A DNA stretch of 64,000 nucleotides from Sphingomonas hylomeconis (GCF_025370105.1 NZ_JANQBK010000010.1:32026-96025), one strand, 5' to 3'; numbered from the stretch's first letter, positions 33,916 to 43,599 are shown. The notes: generated by a model from the sequence alone, not told the origin. Numbers and translations: made by a program.

Positions 33916-34851
33916 TCAGCGCGTTTCGAACGCCCTGATCCCCGCGCCCAACCGATTCGCCCCCAGCGCCAGCCGGTCGCGGCCATAGCTCGCGACGAAG
34001 ACCGGGCTGCGCGTCTCGCCCGGCGCCAGGCTGGCGCTATTGCCCTCGATCCGCAGGCCGGCGGAGGGATATTTGCGCGCTTCCGCCGCGACGACGATGA
34101 AGCCGGTCCAATTTTCCTTGTTGCGCCCCTGCACCATCGTGTTGCGCGCGATCAGCCCGGTCCCGCCCTCGGGCAGGTCGATCATGTAATTGGTCTTCTT
34201 GCCTGCGCTGTCGTCGAAGCTGTTGTCGCTGATCGACACATTGGGCGTGCGCAGCTTGACGTAATGCCCGCCCGTGCCGCGTTCGAAGCGCGAACGGGTG
34301 ATCGTCACCGAACCCTGGTTGGCGAGATAGATGGCATGCGCGCAATCGACCGTCTCGTCGCATTGGCCGAGCCCGGAAAAGGTCGAGCGATCGATCACGA
34401 TCTTCTGGTTGGTCGGCTCGCCGCCGAGAATGCCCTCCTGGCTGTCGAGGAACATCGAATTGCGCACCGTGAGATTGCCCATCTCGGTGCGGATCCCGGC
34501 GCCGTTGCCGTCGGGCACGCGCATCCCGCGAAAGACCAGCCCGTCGACGATCGATTCCTGCCCGCGCAGCACGAACGCCGCCTTGCCCTCGCAGGTCTCG
34601 CCCTCGAAGATCGCGGTGCCCGGCCGTACCGCCTTGAACGTGATCCGCCCGCCCGCCTGTACAGTGCATTGGCGGTAGACGCCCGGCGCGATCAGGATCG
34701 TTGCCGTCCCCATCCGCACCGCCCCGACGGCATCGTCGATCGTCGCATAGCCCTGCCCGGTCTCGGCAATGACGAACGGGGCCTGCCCCTGCTGCGCGGC
34801 GGCAGGCGCGGCCAGGGCAAGGGTCAGGGCGGCAAGATTGTGGTGGCGCAT
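33916..34851 (-). CDS. Secreted right-handed beta-helix protein
   Basis: The 311-residue protein has a signal peptide (MRHHNLAALTLALAAPAAA). The body has the rung pattern of parallel beta-helices: IVDGLVFRGMRV, LTVRNSMFLDSQEGI, IVIDRSTFSG, VTITRSRFERG, VSISDNSFDDS and GLIARNTMVQG. The start YATIDDAVGAVRMGTATILIAPGVY resembles pectate lyase and pectin methylesterase-like proteins. Such folds act on polysaccharides or form surface structures; catalytic residues cannot be assigned. It is convergent with the Excalibur gene. Confidence 0.85.
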   Translation of the reverse strand: MRHHNLAALTLALAAPAAAQQGQAPFVIAETGQGYATIDDAVGAVRMGTATILIAPGVYRQCTVQAGGRITFKAVRPGTAIFEGETCEGKAAFVLRGQESIVDGLVFRGMRVPDGNGAGIRTEMGNLTVRNSMFLDSQEGILGGEPTNQKIVIDRSTFSGLGQCDETVDCAHAIYLANQGSVTITRSRFERGTGGHYVKLRTPNVSISDNSFDDSAGKKTNYMIDLPEGGTGLIARNTMVQGRNKENWTGFIVVAAEARKYPSAGLRIEGNSASLAPGETRSPVFVASYGRDRLALGANRLGAGIRAFETR

Positions 34852-35066
34852 GGCGGGAAAGCTCCTTCGCCAGCAGCCTGCCCCGCCCCGCGCCGGCCGC
34901 GAAGGGGAAAAGCCGGTTAATACGCGCGCTTTCCCGCGCGAAACGTTACCGGCTCTGTCCGTCGTTTCAAAAGGATACGCCGGCGCATGCCGGAATGGGG
35001 GCGGACCGCCGGCCCACCCCCCCGCGCGCGCTTATGTCAGCGCGCGCATCAGCCCTCGGTTTCAGT

Positions 35067-37190
35067 TCACTTCGGCGCGCGCGCGGTCAGCCACTGTGCC
35101 GGCAGCAGCGGCTTGGGCACGATGCGGATTTCGCCGATTGCCCCCAGGAACCCGCCGCCGGGGCTGGCCATGTTCGACGCACCAGCGCCGACCACCCAGG
35201 GCAGGCCGTTATTGGGCAGCCCGACCGCGTCGGTCGCGTTGCGCAGCACCGGCGCGCCTTCGATGTACATCGTGATCATCTTGGTTGCGGGATCGTTGAC
35301 GAAGGCCATGTGCATCCAGCGATCGACCAGGATCTCGCCCGACCATGCAGTCCGCGACCGTACCGGGCCGGCCGCGGTGACCGACGGCACTTCCCATTGG
35401 ATCTCGCGCAGGTTGGATACCGCGAACTGGACAGGCGGCGAGTCGCCATAGCTGCCGGCCCACCCCGGAATGGCGTCGCGGCGGCCGCCACGCGTCATCA
35501 CGTTCATCCAGGCATTGTTCGCCGCGGTCCAATCCTTGGAAATCTTGACGAACGCCTCGATCGTATAGCCCTGCTCGAAGGCGTCGTCGTTCATCTGCGC
35601 GGCGACGTCGGTCCAGAAATAGCTGAGCCGCGGCGCATTGGCGGTGTTGGTGAACACCACCGATCCCGGTGCCGACGACAAATAATGGTGATCGTCGCTC
35701 CATGTCACGTCCGCTGCCTGCGCAGTGTTGTTCGCCGGCACGTTGAGCGGCGCGCGCTTCAGCGGGTTGTTGTTGCCCGAGGCATCGGCGATCACCTGGC
35801 CGACCGGTACGGCCGCACCTGTGGTGCCGCCATAGAAGCGCCAGTGTGCCGTGGTACCGGCGACCTTGGCGTAATCCTCTGCGTTGGCGGCAGGCGCTGC
35901 GGCCGGTGCCGGCACGCTCGTGAAGCCGTCCGTGATCAGCTTCGTCGTCGCCGCTGTCAGCGACAGGTTGGATGCCGTCGCTGCCTTGAAGGTCGGGGCG
36001 AACCGCTTGAAGCGCTCGGCGAAGTTCATGCTCAGCGTGAACTGGTGATTGTCCTCGGTCAGCATCGCCTGATCGAACGCGTTCAGCGTGTCCTTCGGCT
36101 TCTGCGGCACCCAGGGCGAGAAGGACAAAGCGTGGATCTTGTTGTTGGTCAGATCGAATTCGTAGTAGCGCATCAGGCCGTTGCCGCCCTGATAGGCCAT
36201 CTGGTAATCGACCACCATCTCGAGCACGTCGTTGCCGAAATCGTTCTTCTTGGTCAGCCGCGACGAGCCGTGGATATGGCCGTTCAACGTCATGAAGATT
36301 TGGTCGTTCGAACGGATCAGGTTTTCCCACAGCATTTTGCCGTAGTCGCCCTCTTGCGGGCTGACCGCGTCATTGGCGATCCCGAGCAGCTCGTGGCACA
36401 CGAGAATGCACGGCAGCGTCGGATTGGCGTTGAGCACGTTCTGCGCCCAGATGATCCCGGCCTGCGAGGTGCGCCATGACATGGCGAGGACGAGGAACTT
36501 CTGCCCCTCTGCCTCGAACGTGTGATATTCGTGGAAGCCGCTGCGATGGCGCCCGCCAAATGTCTTCTGCTGCTGCGCACGCGTGGTCGGAAACCATTTC
36601 AGATAGGGCTCATTGGCCAGGTCGCGATCGGCGTCGGTGCCGAGATCGGGCAGTGCCGGATCATAGCCGCGATCGGCGCGCACATCGTGATTGCCGGCCA
36701 GGATCGAATAGGGCAGCTTGGCGTTTTCGAGCACCTTCATGGCGGCGTCGGCGACGACCCATTCCGGCTCCTGCCCCACCTGATCGACGACATCGCCGAC
36801 ATGGATCACGAACGGGATCTTCAACGCGGCAGCGTTCTTCGCCAGCCATTCGGTCTGCGCGCGGAACGGCTCGCTGCCGTACAGACGGTTGAACTGGTTG
36901 TTGCTGGCCACCGCATAGCGCGAATAGAATTGCGTATCGGGCAGCACTGCCAACCCGAAGCTCGACACTTGCGCCGAGGCGGCCGGCGTGGGGGTCGGCG
37001 TCGGCGACGGCAGCGGCTGGTTGTCGGCATCGCTGCCGCACGCGGCGAGCACCCCGGTCACGCTCAGCGCCGACAACATCGAGCCCCATTTCATGATGTT
37101 GCGGCGGCTGTGCTGCGCGGCGGTGAACTGGTCGATCGGCGATGCCATCGAATCGATTGGTTCGTGAACGTCTTCTGGTTTGTCAGTCAT
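35067..37190 (-). CDS. Exported metallophosphoesterase with LamG-like domain
   Basis: The 707-residue protein has near its N-terminus a twin-arginine motif SRRNIMKWG, a hydrophobic stretch and LAAC, so it looks like a Tat-exported lipoprotein. A Pro/Thr linker follows. The calcineurin-like phosphoesterase domain (about 75-370) shows LPDTQFYS, HVGDVVDQVG, LAGNHDVRADRG, LVCHELLGI and LNGHIHGSSR, which hold the two metals. After a linker, the C-terminal part (about 470-700) is a concanavalin/LamG-like fold: ADVTWSDDHHYLSSAPGS, GYTIEAFVKISKDW and LVDRWMHMAFVND. It probably binds a polymer while cleaving phosphoesters outside the cell. The substrate is unknown. Confidence 0.88.
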   Translation of the reverse strand: MTDKPEDVHEPIDSMASPIDQFTAAQHSRRNIMKWGSMLSALSVTGVLAACGSDADNQPLPSPTPTPTPAASAQVSSFGLAVLPDTQFYSRYAVASNNQFNRLYGSEPFRAQTEWLAKNAAALKIPFVIHVGDVVDQVGQEPEWVVADAAMKVLENAKLPYSILAGNHDVRADRGYDPALPDLGTDADRDLANEPYLKWFPTTRAQQQKTFGGRHRSGFHEYHTFEAEGQKFLVLAMSWRTSQAGIIWAQNVLNANPTLPCILVCHELLGIANDAVSPQEGDYGKMLWENLIRSNDQIFMTLNGHIHGSSRLTKKNDFGNDVLEMVVDYQMAYQGGNGLMRYYEFDLTNNKIHALSFSPWVPQKPKDTLNAFDQAMLTEDNHQFTLSMNFAERFKRFAPTFKAATASNLSLTAATTKLITDGFTSVPAPAAAPAANAEDYAKVAGTTAHWRFYGGTTGAAVPVGQVIADASGNNNPLKRAPLNVPANNTAQAADVTWSDDHHYLSSAPGSVVFTNTANAPRLSYFWTDVAAQMNDDAFEQGYTIEAFVKISKDWTAANNAWMNVMTRGGRRDAIPGWAGSYGDSPPVQFAVSNLREIQWEVPSVTAAGPVRSRTAWSGEILVDRWMHMAFVNDPATKMITMYIEGAPVLRNATDAVGLPNNGLPWVVGAGASNMASPGGGFLGAIGEIRIVPKPLLPAQWLTARAPK

Positions 37191-37307
37191 GGTCGCGACC
37201 CCCTTTGGTGAAGCCGCGGCCTAACCTCCGGTCATGACACCAAAAGACGATAACAGTGACACTTTCACATGGTATATATTATACATTTATGAAATAAAGG
37301 CATATTC

Positions 37308-39980
37308 CTAATCTATGTTTGGTCGCAGCCAGCGCTGTGCTGTCGCCAGATCCACCCCGCGCCGCTGAGCATAATCCTCGACCTGATCTGGGCCGATCCG
37401 CGCCACGCCGAAATACTCCGCCTGCGGATGCCCGAAATAGAAGCCGGATACCGCCGCGGTCGGCAGCATCGCGAAACTCTCGGTCAACGTCGCGCCGGTC
37501 GCCTTGTGCGCGTCGAGCATCTCGAACAACTGAATCTTCAGGCTGTGCTCCGGGCAGGCCGGATAGCCGGGCGCTGGGCGGATGCCACGATATTGCTCGC
37601 GGATCAGCGCTTCGTTGGTCAGCTGCTCGTCGGGCGCATAGCCCCACAGATCCATGCGCACATGTTGGTGCAGCCGTTCGGCAAACGCCTCGGCCAGGCG
37701 ATCGGCCAGCGCTTTCAGCAGGATGTCGCTATAATCGTCGATCGCCGCCTTGAATTTGGCCAGGTGCGGCTCGATGCCGTGGATCGAGACGGCGAAGCCA
37801 CCGATCCAGTCGCCCTTGGGATCGATGAAATCGGCCAGGCACATATTGGCCCGTCCCTCGCGCTTGGCGATCTGCTGGCGCAGGAACGGCAGCCGCACGA
37901 TATCCGTGCCGTCGACCAGATTGAGCATGTCGAAGCCGCGCAGTTCATCGGCATTGAAATCGCCCTTGAGGTCGATCACGACATCGTCCTCCCAGCGCGC
38001 GCACGGCCATAGCCCGGCAACGCCGCGCGCCGTCAGCCATTTCTCGTCGATGATCTTGTCGAGCATCGCCTGCGCATCGGCGAACAGGGAGGTCGCGCTC
38101 TCGCCCACCACCGCGTCGGTCAGGATCGCGGGATAATTGCCGGCCAGCTCCCAGGCGCGGAAGAACGGCGTCCAGTCGATCAGCTCGCGCAGATCCTTGA
38201 GATCCCAGTCGCGGAAGACGTGCACGCCGGGCTTGAGCGGCGCGCCCGGCTTCAGCGTCATGTCGGCGGCGAACGGATTGGCGCGTGCCTTGGCCAAGGG
38301 CAGCAGGTCGTTCTGCCCCTTATTGGCGCGCGCCACGCGTACCGCCTCATATTCGTCCGCGGTCTTCTGCACGAAATCGTCGCGGATCGTGTCGCTGACC
38401 AAGGTCGACGCCACGCCGACCGCACGGCTGGCATCGAGCACGTGCACCACCGGCCCGTCATAGGCAGGCGCGATGCGCAGCGCGGTATGCACCTTCGACG
38501 TGGTGGCGCCGCCGATCAACAGCGGCATCGTCATCCCTGCCCGCTTCATCTCCTCGGCGACGGTTACCATCTCGTCGAGGCTCGGCGTGATCAGACCGGA
38601 CAGGCCGATCATGTCGGCGTCATTCTCGTTCGCCGCCTTGAGGATATCCGTCCACGGCACCATCACGCCCATGTCGACCACGTCGAAGCCATTGCACTGC
38701 AGCACGACGCCAACGATGTTCTTGCCGATATCGTGCACGTCGCCCTTGACGGTCGCCATGATGATCTTGCCCTTGCCGCGCGCGCCGGGCTCCTTGGCCG
38801 CCTCGATGAACGGCAGCAGATGCGCCACCGCCTTCTTCATCACGCGCGCACTCTTCACCACCTGCGGCAGGAACATCTTGCCCGAGCCGAACAGGTCGCC
38901 GACGACGTTCATCCCGTCCATCAATGGCCCCTCAATCACCTCGATCGGTCGTGCGAAGAGCTGGCGGCATTCCTCGGTATCTTCCACGACATGCGCGTCG
39001 ATGCCTTTGACCAAAGCATATTCCAGCCGCTTGCCGACCTCGAGCGAGCGCCATTCGGCGGCCGCTTTCTCCGCCACCGCGTCGGTGCCGCGAAACTTCT
39101 CGGCGATCGCGATCAGTCGCTCGGTCGGCGTCTCGTCGGGTGTCCGCGCCGGCCGGTTGAGGATCACGTCCTCGCACGCCTCGCGCAGGTCGGGATCGAT
39201 ATCGTCATAGATGTCGAGCTGGCCGGCATTGACGATCGCCATGTCGAGCCCGGCGGGGATCGCGTGATAGAGGAACACCGAATGCATCGCGCGGCGCACC
39301 GGCTCGTTGCCGCGGAACGAGAAGCTCAGATTGGACAGGCCGCCCGAGAAATGCACGTGCGGGCAACGCTGACGGATTTCCCGCACCGCCTCGATGAAAT
39401 CGACGCCGTAATTGTTGTGCTCCTCGATGCCTGTCGCGACCGCGAACACATTGGCATCGAAGATGATGTCCTCGGGCGGGAAGCCGATGCTCATCAGCAC
39501 CTTATAAGCACGCTCGCAGATCTCGATCTTCCGCGCCTGCGTGTCGGCCTGGCCGGCCTCGTCGAACGCCATGACGACCACGGCGGCGCCGTACTGCATG
39601 CACTTGCGCGCTTCGTAGAGGAACTTCTCCTCGCCCTCCTTCATGCTGATCGAATTGACGATCGGCTTGCCAGAGACGCATTTCAGCCCCGCCTCGATCA
39701 CCGACCATTTCGAGCTGTCGACCATGAACGGGATGCGCGCGATATCCGGTTCCGCCGCGATCAGCTTGAGAAACGTGGTCATCGCATATTCCGCGTCGAG
39801 CAGGCCCTCGTCCATGTTGACGTCGAGCACCTGTGCGCCGCTCTCAACCTGCTGCCGCGCGACCTCGACCGCGGCGGGATAATCGCCCGCCATGATCAGC
39901 TTCTTGAAGCGGGCCGAGCCGGTGACGTTGGTACGCTCGCCGATATTGACGAAATTGGTCGCGGAAATGGTCGTGGTCAT
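37308..39980 (-). CDS. metH: Cobalamin-dependent methionine synthase, C-terminal subunit
   Basis: This 890-residue protein is the part of MetH after the homocysteine domain. It starts with the methyltetrahydrofolate (pterin-binding) domain ([35 protein letters not shown]), then the cap domain, the B12 domain with DVHDIGKN (axial His about 416) and [13 protein letters not shown], and ends with the AdoMet reactivation domain ([28 protein letters not shown]). It methylates homocysteine together with the product of the upstream gene. The ATG at 39980 is chosen because the codons above it lie in repeat DNA. It is the last gene of the methionine operon; the gap to the upstream half is filled by a REPIN-like hairpin. 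Confidence 0.95.
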   Translation of the reverse strand: MTTTISATNFVNIGERTNVTGSARFKKLIMAGDYPAAVEVARQQVESGAQVLDVNMDEGLLDAEYAMTTFLKLIAAEPDIARIPFMVDSSKWSVIEAGLKCVSGKPIVNSISMKEGEEKFLYEARKCMQYGAAVVVMAFDEAGQADTQARKIEICERAYKVLMSIGFPPEDIIFDANVFAVATGIEEHNNYGVDFIEAVREIRQRCPHVHFSGGLSNLSFSFRGNEPVRRAMHSVFLYHAIPAGLDMAIVNAGQLDIYDDIDPDLREACEDVILNRPARTPDETPTERLIAIAEKFRGTDAVAEKAAAEWRSLEVGKRLEYALVKGIDAHVVEDTEECRQLFARPIEVIEGPLMDGMNVVGDLFGSGKMFLPQVVKSARVMKKAVAHLLPFIEAAKEPGARGKGKIIMATVKGDVHDIGKNIVGVVLQCNGFDVVDMGVMVPWTDILKAANENDADMIGLSGLITPSLDEMVTVAEEMKRAGMTMPLLIGGATTSKVHTALRIAPAYDGPVVHVLDASRAVGVASTLVSDTIRDDFVQKTADEYEAVRVARANKGQNDLLPLAKARANPFAADMTLKPGAPLKPGVHVFRDWDLKDLRELIDWTPFFRAWELAGNYPAILTDAVVGESATSLFADAQAMLDKIIDEKWLTARGVAGLWPCARWEDDVVIDLKGDFNADELRGFDMLNLVDGTDIVRLPFLRQQIAKREGRANMCLADFIDPKGDWIGGFAVSIHGIEPHLAKFKAAIDDYSDILLKALADRLAEAFAERLHQHVRMDLWGYAPDEQLTNEALIREQYRGIRPAPGYPACPEHSLKIQLFEMLDAHKATGATLTESFAMLPTAAVSGFYFGHPQAEYFGVARIGPDQVEDYAQRRGVDLATAQRWLRPNID

Positions 39981-39995
39981 CGTCTTTTTCTTCTT

Positions 39996-40101
39996 CCCCC
40001 CTCCCGCTTTGCGGGAGGGGTTGGGGGAGGGCATGTCGTCAAATCGGTCGGAGTGCGAGAGGACAGGCCCTCCCCTAGCCCCTCCCGCAAAGCGGGAGGG
40101 G
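39996..40101. repeat. REPIN-like hairpin, family A, between metH halves
   Basis: Two palindromes with CCTCCCGC and GCGGGAGG arms lie at about 40000-40020 and 40081-40101, facing each other. Inside, GGGGGAGGGC pairs with GCCCTCCCC-like sequence so that the whole 106-bp unit can form one long hairpin. It is nearly the same as the unit at 41169-41270 in both arms and differs in the centre. Confidence 0.88.
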
Positions 40102-40103
40102 AG

Positions 40104-41150
40104 TTAAGCCGCCATCGTCATCGGTTCGAGCCCGGCCAACTTGGTCTTTACCGGCGGCACCGGGATGGCCCGCGCCGGCAGGCCCTGCACCGCCTTGGCC
40201 ATCGCCGCGATATGCGCCGGTGTCGAGCCACAGCAGCCGCCGAGCACGTTGACCTGCGCGTTCGCCGCCCATTCGCGCACGAGGCCCGCGGTGGTCGAGG
40301 GCTGCTCGTCATACTCACCCAGTTCGTTGGGCAGGCCGGCATTGGGATAGACCATGATCAACGTGTCCGCGATATCGCTGAGCGTGCGTACATGTGGCCG
40401 GAGCTGTTCCGCCCCGAACGAGCAATTGAGCCCGATCGTTACCGGCTTGGCGTGGCGCACGGCATGCCAGAACGCCTCGACCGTATGACCGGAGAGATTG
40501 CGCCCGCTGAGATCGGTCAGCGTCATCGACAGCATGATCGGCACGTCGCGGCCCAGCGCATCGGCCGCCTCAAGCGCCGCCATGACCCCGGCCTTGGCGT
40601 TCAGCGTATCGAACACCGTTTCGATCAGGATGAAATCCACCCCGCCCTCCAGCAACGCATCGATCTGCTCACGATAGACGTCCTTCAGGTAATCGAAGGT
40701 GATCTCGCGAAAGCCCGGATCGTTGACGTCGGGCGACAGTGACAGCGTCTTGTTGGTCGGCCCGATCGCGCCGGCGACGAAGCGCGGGCGGCCATCCTGC
40801 GCCGCAAACTGATTCGCCAGCCGCCGCGCGATCTGCGCCGAGGCGAGATTGATCTCGCGCACGAGATGCTCCGCGGCATAATCCGCCTGGCTGATCAGAT
40901 TGGCGCTGAACGTGTTGGTCGAGACGATATCCGATCCCGCCTCGAGATATTCGCGCGTGATCGTCTCCGGCACCTCGGGCTTGGTCAGCGCGAGGATGTC
41001 GTTATTGCCCTTCTGGTCCTTCGGGAGCCCCAGATCGCCGGCATAATCGGCTTCGGTGAGCTTCCAGTTCTGGATCTCAGTGCCGAACGCGCCATCGGTG
41101 ATCAGCACGCGCTTGGCGGCCTCGGCCAGGAATGTTTCGCGGATCGTCAT
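40104..41150 (-). CDS. metH: Methionine synthase, homocysteine-binding subunit (MetH N-terminal half)
   Basis: The 348-residue protein corresponds to the first domain of MetH: ITDGAFGTEIQNWKL at the start, TFSANLISQADY, ILIETVFDTLNAKAG, then the zinc cysteines in GLNCSFGAEQ and VLGGCCGSTP (about 306-307). It activates homocysteine as a zinc thiolate for methylation by the cobalamin subunit encoded next. ATG 41150 has AAGGA seven bases upstream, whereas ATG 41156 is too close to that site. A stop codon and a repeat separate the two halves, so MetH works as two polypeptides here, as in several alphaproteobacteria. Confidence 0.95.
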   Translation of the reverse strand: MTIRETFLAEAAKRVLITDGAFGTEIQNWKLTEADYAGDLGLPKDQKGNNDILALTKPEVPETITREYLEAGSDIVSTNTFSANLISQADYAAEHLVREINLASAQIARRLANQFAAQDGRPRFVAGAIGPTNKTLSLSPDVNDPGFREITFDYLKDVYREQIDALLEGGVDFILIETVFDTLNAKAGVMAALEAADALGRDVPIMLSMTLTDLSGRNLSGHTVEAFWHAVRHAKPVTIGLNCSFGAEQLRPHVRTLSDIADTLIMVYPNAGLPNELGEYDEQPSTTAGLVREWAANAQVNVLGGCCGSTPAHIAAMAKAVQGLPARAIPVPPVKTKLAGLEPMTMAA

Positions 41151-41168
41151 CGTCATTTCCTTTTGACT

Positions 41169-41270
41169 CCCCTCCCGCGCGCGGGAGGGGTTGGGGGAGG
41201 GCCTGTTATAAAATCGGCCACCCCTTGGGAGGACAGGCCCTCCCCTAGCCCCTCCCGCAAGCGGGAGGGG
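41169..41270. repeat. REPIN-like hairpin, family A, between metF and metH N-half
   Basis: The unit has CCTCCCGCGCGCGGGAGG at its left end and CCTCCCGCAAGCGGGAGG at its right end. The internal arms GGGGGAGGGCCTGT and ACAGGCCCTCCCC are complementary. It occupies nearly all of the metF-metH gap. With its near-copy at 39996-40101 it brackets the metH N-half gene. Confidence 0.9.
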
Positions 41271-41281
41271 GATAAGAAGAG

Positions 41282-42223
41282 CTACGCCGCCTCGGCCTTC
41301 GCCCCGGCCGCCGCGCGAACTCCCAGCAGATGGCAGATCGCATAGGTCAGCTCGGCGCGGTTCAGCGTATAGAAGTGGAACTGCTTCACCCCGCCGGCAT
41401 AGAGCTTGCGGCACAATTCGGCGGCCAGCGTCGCGGCGATCAGCTGCCGTGCGCCGGCATGATCCTCCAGCCCGTCGAACAGCCGCCCCATCCAGGCCGG
41501 CACCTCGGTATTGCACATCGCCGCCATGCGCTGGACGCTGGCGAAGTTGGTCACCGGCATGATCCCGGGCACCACCTCGCCCTTGATCCCGGCCTTGGCC
41601 ATCGCATCGCGGAAGCGGAAGAAGGTTTCCGGCTGGAAGAAGAACTGGGTGATCGCGCGCGTCGCGCCGTTGTCGAACTTGCGCTTGAGGTTATCGAGAT
41701 CGATCTGCGCATCGCCCGAATCCGGATGGCATTCGGGATAGGCGGCGACCGATATTTCGAATGGATGCAGCTTGGTCAGTCCGGCCACCAGCGCGGCGGC
41801 ATTCTCATAGCCGCCGGGATGTTGCGCATAGGCCTGGCCACTGGTCGGGCTGTCGCCGCGCAGGGCGACGATATGCCGTACCCCGGCGGCCCAATAGTCG
41901 CGCGCGACCTGGTCGATCTCCTCCTTGGTCGCCTCGACGCAGGTCAGATGCGCCGCCGCCGACAGCGACGTCTCGCGCTGGATCCGCGCCACCGTGGCGT
42001 GCGTCCGCTCGCGCGTCGATCCGCCCGCGCCGTATGTCACCGACACGAACCGCGGGCCGAGCGGCTCGAGCGTCTTGATCGACGCCCATAACGTCTCCTC
42101 CATCTTCTCCGTCTTGGGCGGGAAGAATTCGAACGACATTTCCGTGTCGCCCGCGAGATCGGCGAACAGGGGCGCGTCGAGCGCGCGCCGCGCCTCTTCG
42201 AGCTGCGAAACCGAAATACTCAT
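41282..42223 (-). CDS. metF: 5,10-methylenetetrahydrofolate reductase
   Basis: MetF makes 5-methyltetrahydrofolate, the methyl donor used by MetH, with FAD and NADH. The 313-residue protein has FEFFPPKTEKMEETLW near residue 30, the catalytic Glu at its start, SVTYGAGGSTRERT, HLTCVEATKEEID, ALRGDSP and TQFFFQPETFFRF, all conserved in MetF. Its ATG overlaps the TGA of the regulator gene (ATGA). It is the second gene of the methionine operon. Confidence 0.96.
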   Translation of the reverse strand: MSISVSQLEEARRALDAPLFADLAGDTEMSFEFFPPKTEKMEETLWASIKTLEPLGPRFVSVTYGAGGSTRERTHATVARIQRETSLSAAAHLTCVEATKEEIDQVARDYWAAGVRHIVALRGDSPTSGQAYAQHPGGYENAAALVAGLTKLHPFEISVAAYPECHPDSGDAQIDLDNLKRKFDNGATRAITQFFFQPETFFRFRDAMAKAGIKGEVVPGIMPVTNFASVQRMAAMCNTEVPAWMGRLFDGLEDHAGARQLIAATLAAELCRKLYAGGVKQFHFYTLNRAELTYAICHLLGVRAAAGAKAEAA

Positions 42224-43179
42224 GCCGCACGTACCTCATGCAATTGCTCGGCGCCCTTGCGCGCAAGCCATAATTTCACCGTGAGCGCCCCGCCCTCCAG
42301 CGTCTCGGTCCGCACCGGCATCAAGCCAGCGGCGGCAAACCAGACGGCGATCTGCTCGTCCGAAAAGCCCAGGCGCGTATGCGCGTCGCGCGAGCGCAAT
42401 TCCTCGCGGTCGTGCGGCGCGAAATCGGCGATCAGCAACCGCCCGCCCGGGCTCAGTACGCGCGCCGCCTCGGCGATCGCCGCGCCCGGCTGTTGCGCGA
42501 AATGCAGCACGTGATGGATGATCGCCGCATCTGCCGCGCCATCGCCCAAGGGCAGCGCATACAGATCGGCCTGGCGCAGCTCGGCATTGTCGATCCCGCG
42601 CTCGGAAAGTTTGGCGCGCGCGAGCCGCAGCATTTCCGAACTGCGATCGATCCCCAGCGCGTGTGTCGCCCGCCCCCCGAACAGTTCGAGCATCCGCCCG
42701 GTGCCCGTGCCGATATCGATCAGTTGCCCGATCGGCACGTCGCCCAGCACATCCGCGATCGCCGCCTCGACCTGCTCTTCCGCGACGTGGAGCGAACGGA
42801 TCGCGTCCCATTGCCCGGCATTGGCCTCGAACCAGCCGGCTGCGGAGGAGGCGCGATCGGCGCGCACCGCCGCCAGTCGCGCAGCATCCGCCACCGCCCA
42901 GTGATCCGGCTCGACCGCGTTCCAGGCATCCAATGCCGCGACGACCGGCGCGACCCTCGCCGCCCCGCCAACGCCGACGAACACCCAACTGCCTTCCTTG
43001 CGTCGCTCGGCCAGGCCTGCATCGCACAGGATCTTGACGTGACGGCTGACGCGCGGCTGGCTCTGCCCGAGCACCTGCGCCAGTTCGCCGACCGACAATT
43101 CCATCGAGCGCAGCAACGCGAGGATGCGCAGCCGCGTCCCGTCGGCCAATGCGCGAAAGATATCGAGGGCGATGGTCAT
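42220..43179 (-). CDS. ArsR-family regulator fused to a SAM-dependent methyltransferase domain
   Basis: The 319-residue protein has an N-terminal ArsR winged helix (about 1-80: FRALADGTRLRILALLRSMELSVGELAQVLGQSQPRVSRHVKIL) and a class I methyltransferase domain (from about 140: IDIGTGTGRMLELFGGRATHALGIDRSSEML, then ADLYALPLGDGAADAAIIHHVLHF and LSPGGRLLIADF). ArsR-methyltransferase fusions of this kind that precede methionine genes, such as SahR-type regulators, are thought to sense S-adenosylhomocysteine. It is the first gene of the operon with metF and both metH genes, so it probably controls them and itself through the palindrome upstream. ATG 43179 is the family-like start. Confidence 0.92.
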   Translation of the reverse strand: MTIALDIFRALADGTRLRILALLRSMELSVGELAQVLGQSQPRVSRHVKILCDAGLAERRKEGSWVFVGVGGAARVAPVVAALDAWNAVEPDHWAVADAARLAAVRADRASSAAGWFEANAGQWDAIRSLHVAEEQVEAAIADVLGDVPIGQLIDIGTGTGRMLELFGGRATHALGIDRSSEMLRLARAKLSERGIDNAELRQADLYALPLGDGAADAAIIHHVLHFAQQPGAAIAEAARVLSPGGRLLIADFAPHDREELRSRDAHTRLGFSDEQIAVWFAAAGLMPVRTETLEGGALTVKLWLARKGAEQLHEVRAA

Positions 43180-43190
43180 GATCCGACGAC

Positions 43191-43210
43191 ATATAAAGAT
43201 ATCTTTATAT
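43191..43210. promoter_or_regulatory. Perfect 20-bp palindrome, probable operator of the methionine operon
   Basis: ATATAAAGATATCTTTATAT is its own reverse complement over all 20 bases. It lies 12 bp upstream of the regulator start codon in otherwise GC-rich DNA. ArsR dimers bind such AT-rich inverted repeats, so it is the likely operator for autoregulation. An AT-rich palindrome there may also overlap the -10 region. Confidence 0.8.
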
Positions 43211-43301
43211 GAGGTCAACGCGGAAGCGATTGCGGACCCATTTCGCGCGCGCTAGCGTTGGCGGCCATCATCACTCTAGTCTCTTTCCGGAGAAAACATT
43301 C

Positions 43302-43580
43302 ATGAAGACGCTCTTTTCGCTCGCCGGTGTTGCCCTGCTCGCCGCTTGCTCGCCGGCCGCGCAGAACGAAACCGCGCAGGCTGCGGACCAGATTTCGGCC
43401 GATGCCAACGCGACGTTCGGCGAAGCGATCAACGATACCGATGCCGCCGCCGATCGTGCTTTCGGTTCGGCCGAAGCGACGATGGACAATAGCGCCGCCG
43501 CGCTGAGCAACGCCGCTGACGACGCTGCCGACACCACGGGCGAAGCGCTCAAGGATGCCGGCAACGCGATCGCCGATTAA
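43302..43580 (+). CDS. Small Ala/Asp-rich lipoprotein
   Basis: The 92-residue product begins with a lipoprotein signal peptide MKTLFSLAGVALLAAC; the lipobox Cys is residue 16. The mature part is helical and rich in Ala, Asp and Asn (ADQISADANATFGEAINDTDAAADRAFGSAEA), with a heptad-like repeat pattern similar to entericidin-like or Lpp-like small lipoproteins. The upstream open frame to 43209 is not needed. CCGGAGAA lies about eight bases before this ATG. Function unknown. Confidence 0.8.
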   Translation: MKTLFSLAGVALLAACSPAAQNETAQAADQISADANATFGEAINDTDAAADRAFGSAEATMDNSAAALSNAADDAADTTGEALKDAGNAIAD

Positions 43581-43599
43581 CCGACGACTCCGGGGGAGA

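Noticed and set aside
39980..41150. Reading the metH split as a frameshift or pseudogene
   Set aside because: Both halves are complete at domain boundaries, each has its own start codon, and the N-half has a good ribosome binding site. This fits the known two-gene MetH of alphaproteobacteria.
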